Below are positions 1-5,807 of a DNA stretch of 64,000 nt, in pieces. A model generated the notes under the pieces. That model saw only the letters and a list, made by a program, of their open reading frames with translations. It was not told the DNA's origin and made no database searches. The translations under genes and the position numbers were made by a program. The DNA lies in the NCBI RefSeq assembly GCF_943912325.1, contig NZ_CALTTX010000003.1:25620-89619 (forward strand), in the 5' to 3' direction. Numbering within the stretch: position 1 is the first letter of the stretch; every line of letters starts with the position of its first letter. The stretch comes from an uncultured Microbacterium sp. Its GTDB lineage: Bacteria > Actinomycetota > Actinomycetes > Actinomycetales > Microbacteriaceae.

Positions 1-1
1 C

Positions 2-724
2 GTGGCGATCGTCGGAGCGTCGCTCGTGGGTCTCGTCGTTCTGCTCGTCGCTGGCGTTCTCGTCTACAGCCAGGTCGGAGTCTTGCCCGCCGAGGCCGCG
101 GCGGTTGCGTCGGTGCGCGAGAACCCCGCAATCACGCTGCGCGATGAGGGCAGTGCGATCGTGATGACGCCCGCGTCCGAGGCATCCGGTAACGGACTTG
201 TCTTCATTCCCGGTGCGAAAGTCGATCCCTGGGCGTATGCACCGACGCTCGCGGGGCTCGTCGCCGACGATCACATGACCGTCGTGATCACGAAGCCGTG
301 GCTGAACCTGGCGCTGTTCGACCTGCGAGGGCTCTCGACGTTCACCGATCTCGCGTCGGGCGTTGAGACCTGGCTCGTCGGCGGACACTCGCTCGGTGGG
401 GTGCGGGCGTGTCAGTTGGCTCCGGATGCCTCGGGGCTCGTGCTCTTCGGTTCGTACTGCGCCACCGACCTGTCGCATGCGGACCTGCCAGCGCTGAGCC
501 TCGCGGGGTCGGAGGACGGGCTGTCGACGCCGGCGAAGATCGCCGAAAGCCGCCATAACCTGCCCGCCGATGCGGAGCTGGTCGAGATTCCCGGAGCCTC
601 GCACGCGTCGTTCGGCGCCTACGGGGTGCAACCCGGCGACGGCACGCCCACCCTCTCGGACGCCGACGTCGACGCGATCATCACGGACCGGGTCGGCGCC
701 TTCGCGCAGGCGCTCACGCGCTGA
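2..724 (+). CDS. alpha/beta hydrolase (probably 5'-partial)
   Basis: A 240-residue reading frame begins at a GTG at the very edge of the window, so the true start may lie further left. Residues 5-30 form one hydrophobic segment (signal anchor), followed by an alpha/beta-hydrolase core: LVFIPGAKVDPWAY is the oxyanion strand region and GHSLGG (about residue 128) is the nucleophile elbow with Ser. An Asp (SEDG) and a late His (GASHASFG) complete a plausible triad. It resembles the small membrane-anchored dienelactone-hydrolase-like proteins of actinobacteria. The substrate cannot be inferred. The gene stands alone and is followed by repeat-rich DNA. Confidence 0.75.
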   Translation: MAIVGASLVGLVVLLVAGVLVYSQVGVLPAEAAAVASVRENPAITLRDEGSAIVMTPASEASGNGLVFIPGAKVDPWAYAPTLAGLVADDHMTVVITKPWLNLALFDLRGLSTFTDLASGVETWLVGGHSLGGVRACQLAPDASGLVLFGSYCATDLSHADLPALSLAGSEDGLSTPAKIAESRHNLPADAELVEIPGASHASFGAYGVQPGDGTPTLSDADVDAIITDRVGAFAQALTR

Positions 725-728
725 CCGC

Positions 729-800
729 GCTCCCGGTCGCGCTCTCGCACCTGCCCGCTCCGCTGACCCTGCTCGCGGTCGCGCTCTCGCACCTGCCCGC
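729..800. repeat. short tandem duplication of about 41 bp
   Basis: Two near-identical copies of a segment containing GGTCGCGCTCTCGCACCTGC lie directly after the stop codon of the hydrolase (about 729-758 and 770-799). It is non-coding and abuts the first REP-like hairpin. Confidence 0.6.
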
Positions 801-810
801 GCGCGGGCCT

Positions 811-881
811 CGCGAGGCATGCGATCCGCGTCGAGGCATGCGCCCGCGACGCCTGCCTCGACGTAATCCGCATGCCTCGCG
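811..881. repeat. REP-like hairpin, copy 1
   Basis: The outer arms CGCGAGGCATGCG (811-823) and CGCATGCCTCGCG (869-881) are perfect inverted repeats. The inner arms CGTCGAGGCA (829-838) and TGCCTCGACG (854-863) are also perfect, giving a long two-part stem. A second copy of the element is at 1533-1603, on the other side of the kinase-like gene. Confidence 0.75.
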
Positions 882-916
882 GGGCCGGTCGGCCGGTGCG
901 GGGGTGCCGACGTGGG

Positions 917-1495
917 TCAGGCCTGGTCGGGTACGCCGAACGGGGCGAGCCGCGCGGCGACCCACGCCTCGACCTCGCGGCGCGTGCGCAGGCGCACGAT
1001 GACCAGTTGTGGGTGCTCGGCCACGAGCCGGGGCACGCTCTCGCGGTACTTGTTGCGCGTCGACCATGCCCACCGCACGATGTGTCCGGGGTCGGTGAAG
1101 AACGTCAGCAGCGGCCCCTCGGTGTTTCCGTTCCACAGCTCTTCGCGACGCACTCTTCGTCGGAGCGTGCGGCGGACTACGCGTGGGAGAGTGACGGTCA
1201 GGAACGGCAGGTCGAGCCAGATCAGTAGGTCGGCGCGTTCCGCAAGCAGCGGACGCGCCGCCGAGTAATGCCATTCGGTCACCCACGCATCGCTCCGGGT
1301 GAACGCGTCGACGTCGTCCATGAACGACTCGCGGGGCGTCCAGTTCCCGCCGTGAAACAGTGCGTCGATCTCGGTGTACGGGATGTCGAGGATGCCCGAG
1401 ATGCGGCGCGCGAGGGTCGTTTTCCCGACGCCCGAAACGCCCGCGACGACGATGCGCCGCAGCCGCCGCGGCAGCGGATCTTCGACCCCGATCAT
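917..1495 (-). CDS. P-loop AAA/adenylate-kinase-like ATPase (FlaR/topology-modulation type)
   Basis: A 192-residue protein with a Walker A motif GVSGVGKTT at residues 19-27, then a LDIPYTEIDALFHGGNW segment and the arginine-rich lid RRTLRRRVRREELW. This is the arrangement of small kinase-like P-loop proteins annotated as FlaR or DNA-topology modulation proteins. These are probably nucleotide or small-molecule kinases of unproven substrate. The start ATG is preceded by a -10 TACGCT with exactly 6 bases between, so the mRNA is probably leaderless. REP-like hairpins flank the gene on both sides. Confidence 0.75.
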   Translation of the reverse strand: MIGVEDPLPRRLRRIVVAGVSGVGKTTLARRISGILDIPYTEIDALFHGGNWTPRESFMDDVDAFTRSDAWVTEWHYSAARPLLAERADLLIWLDLPFLTVTLPRVVRRTLRRRVRREELWNGNTEGPLLTFFTDPGHIVRWAWSTRNKYRESVPRLVAEHPQLVIVRLRTRREVEAWVAARLAPFGVPDQA

Positions 1496-1507
1496 CCGCC
1501 CAGCGTA
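1496..1507 (-). promoter_or_regulatory. leaderless -10 element for the kinase-like gene
   Basis: On the minus strand TACGCT is followed by 6 bases and then the ATG at 1495, so the transcription start would coincide with the start codon. Confidence 0.55.
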
Positions 1508-1532
1508 TGCGCGCTAGCCGAGCACCGAACCC

Positions 1533-1603
1533 CGCGAGGCATGCGATCCGCGTCGAGGCGTGCGTCGGATGCACATGCCTGGGCGGGAATCGCATGCCTC
1601 GCG
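1533..1603. repeat. REP-like hairpin, copy 2
   Basis: It has the same outer arms as copy 1: CGCGAGGCATGCG (1533-1545) and CGCATGCCTCGCG (1591-1603), both perfect. The interior has diverged but retains partial pairing (around 1551-1564 with 1572-1585), suggesting that the structure is kept rather than the exact sequence. Confidence 0.75.
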
Positions 1604-1607
1604 GAGC

Positions 1608-1757
1608 CAGCGCCGCGGGAGGGGGCGGCGACGGTGCGAGGGGGCGACGGCGCGGGAGGAGGCGGCGACGGCGCGGGAGGGGCGACGGCGCGGGAGGAGG
1701 CGGCGACGGCGCGGGAGGCGGCGACGGCGCGGGAGGGGCGACGGCGCGGGGGCGCCG
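1608..1757. repeat. G-rich tandem repeat (GGCGACGGCGCGGGAGG units)
   Basis: About eight imperfect units built from GGCGACGGCGCGGGAGG with variable numbers of G's occupy the gap between the second REP-like hairpin and the stop codon of the monooxygenase. On the plus strand there are many runs of 3-5 G, enough for G-quadruplex formation. No protein is likely. Confidence 0.75.
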
Positions 1758-1760
1758 CGC

Positions 1761-2810
1761 TCAGGGCGCGGCGGGCGGCTCCCACCCGAGCGCGGGGGCG
1801 ACGTGCTTCGCGAAGGTCTCGACGACGTGCAGGTTGTAGTCCACGCCGAGCTGCGACGGGATGGTGAGCATGAGGGTATCGGCGGCCTGAATCGCGGCAT
1901 CCTGAAGCAATTGCTCCACGAGCACGTCGGGCTCGGCGGCGTACGTCTTGCCGAAGGTCGCGCGCCCGCCATCGATGATCCCGATCCCGTCGCCCTCGGT
2001 GCGCCCGAAGTACATCGCGTCTTGCGCCGTCGTGATCGGAAAGATCGACCGGCTCACCGACACGCGCGGCTCGCCCGCGTGCCCCGCTTCGCGCCACGCG
2101 GCCCGGAACGCGTCGATCTGCTGGGCCTGCAGCAGGTCGAACGGCGTGCCGTCGGCCTCGGTCAGAAGCGTCGACGACATCAGGTTCACACCCGTGCGCC
2201 CCGCCCACTCCGCCGAGTCGCGGTTGCCGGCGCCCCACCACACGCGCGAGCGCAGCCCGGGGGAGTAGGGCTCGATCCGCTGGGGTCCGGTTGCGCCGCC
2301 GAACGGCGAGCGCGGGTCGCCCTCGGCAAGTCCCTCACCCTCGATCGCGCGCAGGAACAGCTCGAAGTGTTCGCGCGCGATATCGGCTCCGCGCGGATCG
2401 TTCGATCCGGTGTAGCCGAACTGCTCGTAGCCGCGCACGACCGTCTCGGGTGAGCCGCGGCTCACGCCGAGCGCGAGTCGACCGTCCGAGATCAGGTCGA
2501 GCGCCGCGGCCTCCTCGGCGAGGTAGAGCGGGTTCTCGTAGCGCATGTCGATCACGCCCGTGCCGACCTCGATGCGCTTCGTCCGCGCGGCGATCGCGGC
2601 GAGCAGTGGCATGGGCGCCGCCTGCTGGCGCGCGAAGTGGTGCACGCGGAAGTACACCCCGTTCACCCCGAGCTCATCCATCGCCACGGCGAGGTCGATC
2701 GCCTGGTGCAGCGAGTCGCCGGCGGTGAGCTCGCGCCCACCGCCGAGGGGTCCGTAGTGGCCGAAAGAGAGTGTGCCGAAGCGTTGCATGAGAGCTGAAA
2801 CACGAAGCAT
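1761..2810 (-). CDS. luciferase-like (LLM-class) flavin-dependent monooxygenase
   Basis: A 349-residue protein of the bacterial-luciferase-like TIM-barrel family. FGTLSFGHYGPLG is strand 1, and RIEVGTGVIDMRYENPLYLAEEAAALD and DGRLALGVSRGSPETVVRGY are the typical FMN/F420-binding-region signatures. It should oxidise an organic substrate with reduced flavin and O2; the substrate is unknown. An alternative start (MQRFGTLSF, 2789) would fit the family N-terminus better. Neither start has a clear Shine-Dalgarno sequence. It is a single-gene unit, divergent from the DUF1361 gene. Confidence 0.85.
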   Translation of the reverse strand: MLRVSALMQRFGTLSFGHYGPLGGGRELTAGDSLHQAIDLAVAMDELGVNGVYFRVHHFARQQAAPMPLLAAIAARTKRIEVGTGVIDMRYENPLYLAEEAAALDLISDGRLALGVSRGSPETVVRGYEQFGYTGSNDPRGADIAREHFELFLRAIEGEGLAEGDPRSPFGGATGPQRIEPYSPGLRSRVWWGAGNRDSAEWAGRTGVNLMSSTLLTEADGTPFDLLQAQQIDAFRAAWREAGHAGEPRVSVSRSIFPITTAQDAMYFGRTEGDGIGIIDGGRATFGKTYAAEPDVLVEQLLQDAAIQAADTLMLTIPSQLGVDYNLHVVETFAKHVAPALGWEPPAAP

Positions 2811-2919
2811 CCACTGTCTATTCCGATGAATGGATGCCGATGGTCACACGAATGCCGAACGTGCTGTCCCGTGGCGTCAAGCCCGCGTTCCCTCAGGCAG
2901 CGTGAGGTAGACAAGAGCA

Positions 2920-3636
2920 ATGTCGGTCCTCATCGCGTTCATCGCCGTCGTCGTGCTGAACCTCTACGCCGCGGTGCTCATCGCGTTGCGCTCGGCGGTT
3001 TATGGCGTGAAGCTCTACCGACCGATGCTGTTCAACATCGTGCTGTCGGCCGTGCCGGTGCTGATCGCGATCGTGTGGTTCGTCGGCATTCTGCTCGTGC
3101 CCTCGATCGCTTCGCTCGGGCCGGGAGCCGTGCCGCAGATCGCGCTCTGGACGTACCTGATCGTCGGAACGCTCGCGTGGCTGCTGCTCTTTCCGAACTC
3201 GATCTACCTCATCACCGAGCTGAACTTCAGCCACCGGCGCGACGACGATCCCGTGCCGCTCTGGTACGACATCGTGCAGACGCTGACCCTGACGCTTTCG
3301 GGTATCGCGAACGCCGTGTTGAGCCTCGCGGTCATGCAGGGAGCGTTCGTTTTCGTGATCGCGGATGCCTCGGGGGTTGCTCCCCCCGAGAGCTGGGTGT
3401 TCGCCGGGGCGATGATCGTGCTCGGCGCAATCGGGGTGTATCTCGGTCGCTATTTGCGGTTCAACTCGTGGGACGTGCGCCACCCGGCATCGATGCTGCG
3501 CAAGCTCGGCGCGCACCTGCGCCAGCGGGGCAAGGCGCTCGAAGCCGGCGGATTCGTGCTGACGCACGCCCTGCTCGTCGCCGTCGTGTACGTGCCGCTG
3601 TACCTGATGGCGTGGGCGGCGCTCGGCGTGCGGTGA
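2920..3636 (+). CDS. DUF1361 multi-pass membrane protein
   Basis: A 238-residue protein with about six or seven hydrophobic segments. The DUF1361 hallmark is the conserved loop around residues 85-110: LFPNSIYLITELNFSH, then PLWYDIVQTLTLTLSG. The molecular function of the family is unknown. Upstream, TAGACA lies 6 bases before the ATG, a weak match to the leaderless pattern. The DNA just after the stop continues in the same frame as an Ala-Pro-Asp/Glu repeat (see finding), which may be a lost C-terminal tail. Confidence 0.8.
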   Translation: MSVLIAFIAVVVLNLYAAVLIALRSAVYGVKLYRPMLFNIVLSAVPVLIAIVWFVGILLVPSIASLGPGAVPQIALWTYLIVGTLAWLLLFPNSIYLITELNFSHRRDDDPVPLWYDIVQTLTLTLSGIANAVLSLAVMQGAFVFVIADASGVAPPESWVFAGAMIVLGAIGVYLGRYLRFNSWDVRHPASMLRKLGAHLRQRGKALEAGGFVLTHALLVAVVYVPLYLMAWAALGVR

Positions 3637-3675
3637 GGCCCGGCTCGTCGTTCGAGCCTCGCCGCTACGCCCGCA

Positions 3676-3740
3676 GCCCCGGCGCCCGATGTCCCGGCGC
3701 CTGATGCCCCGGCGCCTGAGGCCCCGGAGCCTGAGGCCCC
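3676..3740. repeat. 15-bp tandem repeat (GCCCCGGCGCCTGAG)
   Basis: Four to five copies of a 15-bp unit lie between the convergent ends of the DUF1361 and FBP genes. On the plus strand, in the frame of DUF1361, they would encode (APAPE)-type pentapeptides. Confidence 0.75.
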
Positions 3741-3744
3741 GGCT

Positions 3745-4236
3745 TCAGCGCCCGTCGCGCACGGCGCGCACGAATTCGGTGACGTGCTCGCGCATCGCCT
3801 CGACGCGGGCCACGCGCGCAGCCTCGACGTCGAAACCGACGTACGCGAGCGGCGGGCGCTTGCGGGCATTCACGTTGCACTGGAACCGGTCGCATACGAG
3901 TGTTCCGACCGTGTCGCCCTTGCGGCCGGCGTCGCCCGCGCGCTTCGCGGTGAAGAGCACGACGTCGTTCGGCAGCTTGATGTCGTTGCACCATGAGCAC
4001 TGGGCGCGCGCTCGCGGTGTGGATTCGGCCTGGCGCAGCACGAGCCCCGTCGGCACTCCGTCGAGTTCGACGATGACGTAGCCGGCGAGGGCGAGCTTGC
4101 GATCGCGGAATCCGTAGAAGTCGATCGCATCCCACGCCGTCTCGCCGAAGTTCTCGGGGACGGTTATGTTCTTTCGTTCGGACTGGGTCGCGTTGATGAG
4201 CGACGACGCGATCTGCGCCTCGGTGAGGGCATGCAT
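3745..4236 (-). CDS. FBP-domain protein (EF-G-binding, FusB-like zinc finger)
   Basis: A 163-residue protein. The C-terminal half carries the FBP treble-clef zinc finger: CSWCNDIKLPNDVV, then AKRAGDAGRKGDTVGTLVC and FQCNVNARKRPP, i.e. two Cys-Cys pairs plus the RAGxxGRxGDTxGT signature. In staphylococcal FusB/FusC the related domain binds EF-G and rescues ribosomes stalled by fusidic acid. Actinobacterial FBP proteins are presumed to act on EF-G similarly. I chose the ATG at 4236 because AAAGG lies 8 bases upstream; the frame itself extends further. A 25-codon ORF and a strong hairpin sit in its presumed leader. Confidence 0.85.
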   Translation of the reverse strand: MHALTEAQIASSLINATQSERKNITVPENFGETAWDAIDFYGFRDRKLALAGYVIVELDGVPTGLVLRQAESTPRARAQCSWCNDIKLPNDVVLFTAKRAGDAGRKGDTVGTLVCDRFQCNVNARKRPPLAYVGFDVEAARVARVEAMREHVTEFVRAVRDGR

Positions 4237-4279
4237 GATGAAGCCTTTCGTGAAAGAAGGAGAGAAGGGATGCCGAAGG

Positions 4280-4314
4280 GCGGCGCCACCCGGATGCCGT
4301 CCGGGTGGCGCCGC
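4280..4314 (-). promoter_or_regulatory. 14-bp perfect hairpin in the FBP gene leader
   Basis: The arms are 4280-4293 and 4301-4314 (GCGGCGCCACCCGG and its complement) with a 7-base loop. It lies after the stop of the leader ORF and about 44 bases before the FBP start codon. It has no U-tract on the minus strand (the following bases are pyrimidine-rich, CCCUUCGGCAUCCCUUCUC), so a classic terminator is not obvious. Confidence 0.7.
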
Positions 4315-4322
4315 GGAACGCC

Positions 4323-4400
4323 TCACCTCTCGCCGACGCAGAATGCGCCGCCGACCTCCTCTCGGCGCGCCCCGGCGCCGATCAGCTCGTACTTCTTCAC
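4323..4400 (-). CDS. candidate leaderless leader peptide upstream of the FBP gene
   Basis: A GTG at 4400 opens a 25-codon ORF that ends at TGA 4323-4325. The peptide begins VKKYELIGAGA and ends GGAFCVGER. A -10 hexamer TAGCCT (4407-4412) is exactly 6 bases before the GTG, the leaderless spacing seen for many genes here. There is no usable Shine-Dalgarno sequence. The ORF is followed by the 14-bp hairpin and then the FBP gene. I do not recognise the peptide as a family. Its position suggests a translational or attenuation leader, which is an inference. Confidence 0.5.
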   Translation of the reverse strand: MKKYELIGAGARREEVGGAFCVGER

Positions 4401-4406
4401 CCCTTC

Positions 4407-4412
4407 AGGCTA
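4407..4412 (-). promoter_or_regulatory. -10 element TAGCCT for the leader ORF/FBP transcript
   Basis: TAGCCT on the minus strand lies 6 bases from the GTG at 4400. No convincing -35 was seen. Confidence 0.5.
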
Positions 4413-4456
4413 CGCCGGTCAGGGAGCGCACCTGCCCGCGTGTCGTAGCGGCGCGG

Positions 4457-4468
4457 TAGCGTGCCGTC
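4457..4468 (+). promoter_or_regulatory. leaderless -10 element TAGCGT
   Basis: TAGCGT followed by GCCGTC and then the ATG at 4469. It is divergent from the FBP leader promoter, about 45 bp apart. Confidence 0.55.
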
Positions 4469-5596
4469 ATGGCATCCGCATCCGTTCCCGCTGGCGCGCA
4501 CCGTCTCAGCCGCGACGACGCGCGGCGCCTTGCCGTGCGGGCGGCGCTGCTCGATGCCGAGCGGCCGGGCGACGTCGTCGAGGTCGCCGAGCAGCTGCTC
4601 AAGATCAAGATCGACCCCACCGCGACGATCCTGACGAGCGAGCACGCGATGCTGTGGGCGCGCATCGGCTGGTCGTACGATCACCCGCAATTGAGCAAGG
4701 CGGTCGAGATCGACCGACTTCTGTTCGAGTATGACGGCACGTTCCGCCCGATCAGCGCTTTGCCGGCCATGCTGCCGATCATGCGCACGCAGCCGCGCTA
4801 CGCGAAGGCGCGCGAGTGGTTCGAGCAGAACGCGCGCTTTCGCACCGAAGTGCTCGCCGCGCTGCGCGATCGTGGTCCGCTGCGGGCGAGCGAGATCGAC
4901 GACACCGCGCAGGTCGCGGGGGTGTCGGAGAGCGGGTGGTACGGGTCGAATCAGGTGCCGCGCATGCTCGAGGCGCTCATGCGCCGGGGCGATGTCGCCG
5001 TCGTGCGCCGCGAGGGTCGTCAGAAGGTGTGGGATCTCGCGGAGCGGGTTTTTCCCGCAGACCTGCCCGAGCTCACGCTCGCCGAGGGTGAAGAAGAACT
5101 GCAGCAGCGCCGCTTGCGAGCCGCCGGCATTGCACGGCCCAAGACGAATTGGGCGGGCGTGGGGCTCGCGGGCGAACCCGCCGTCGTCGATGGCGTCACG
5201 GGCGTGTGGCGGGTCGATCCCGAAGCGCTCGCGCTGCTCGACGACGACCCCGGCGGGCGCGTCGCGCTCCTCAACCCGTACGACACGACCCTGTTCGATC
5301 GGCCGCGGCTGCGCGACCTGTTCGGGTTCGACTACACCCTCGAGCAATTCAAGCCGGCGGCCGAGCGACGGTTCGGGTATTTCTGTTACCCGATTCTCGT
5401 CGGCGAGCGATTCGTTGGGCAGTTGGATGCCGCGATCGACCGATCCGACGACGGCGCAGCGCTGCGTGTCGCGAACATCCACGAGACGACTCCCGTGGGC
5501 GAGCGCGGGATCGACGACGAGGAGTGGGAGATGATCCGCGCCGAGATCCGTGACCTCGGCGAGTGGCTGGGTATTCCGGTGCGCGGCCTCGAGTGA
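4469..5596 (+). CDS. winged-helix (HTH_42) AlkZ/YcaQ-like DNA glycosylase family protein
   Basis: A 375-residue protein of the YcaQ/AlkZ winged-helix superfamily. RLSRDDARRLAVRAALL is the N-terminal helix. There follow two winged-helix repeats (AALRDRGPLRASEI, LMRRGDVAVVRREGRQKVWDLAERV) and a C-terminal LLNPYDTTLFDRPRLRDLFGFDYTLEQF segment typical of the family. AlkZ and YcaQ excise alkylated or cross-linked bases. I could not identify the catalytic QxQ/D motif with certainty, so this may be an AlkX-type paralogue. It starts leaderless and lies between the FBP and HelR genes. Confidence 0.75.
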   Translation: MASASVPAGAHRLSRDDARRLAVRAALLDAERPGDVVEVAEQLLKIKIDPTATILTSEHAMLWARIGWSYDHPQLSKAVEIDRLLFEYDGTFRPISALPAMLPIMRTQPRYAKAREWFEQNARFRTEVLAALRDRGPLRASEIDDTAQVAGVSESGWYGSNQVPRMLEALMRRGDVAVVRREGRQKVWDLAERVFPADLPELTLAEGEEELQQRRLRAAGIARPKTNWAGVGLAGEPAVVDGVTGVWRVDPEALALLDDDPGGRVALLNPYDTTLFDRPRLRDLFGFDYTLEQFKPAAERRFGYFCYPILVGERFVGQLDAAIDRSDDGAALRVANIHETTPVGERGIDDEEWEMIRAEIRDLGEWLGIPVRGLE

Positions 5597-5722
5597 CGAG
5601 CGCCGACTGGCCTCGCCTCGACCGAACTGGTCGTTACCGAACTCGTGTCGACGTCCCGATAGTCATCGGGTGAGGTGGCGGTAAGGGATGCCTCCTCGCA
5701 CTTCCAGGATATCGCGGGAGTA

Positions 5723-5742
5723 GGGGCTTGCGGCAAGGCCCC
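5723..5742. promoter_or_regulatory. rifamycin-associated element (RAE)
   Basis: The sequence GGGGCTTGCGGCAAGGCCCC matches the published RAE inverted repeat that lies upstream of rifamycin-inducible genes in actinobacteria. It lies 65 bp before the likely start of the HelR gene, the gene type with which RAEs are often associated. Confidence 0.9.
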
Positions 5743-5807
5743 CTGCATGGGGAAGAATCGCAGGTCGCCGCCGCTTTCCGACGGTGCTGACCTGCGTGTG
5801 GAGCCTC

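Noticed and set aside
811..1603. Terminal inverted repeats of an insertion sequence
   Set aside because: Each end is itself a complete hairpin and the enclosed gene is a P-loop kinase-like protein, not a transposase; REP-like elements fit better.
4280..4314. Rho-independent terminator for a transcript reading towards the AlkZ-like gene
   Set aside because: There is no T-run on either strand, and the hairpin lies in the expected leader of the FBP gene.
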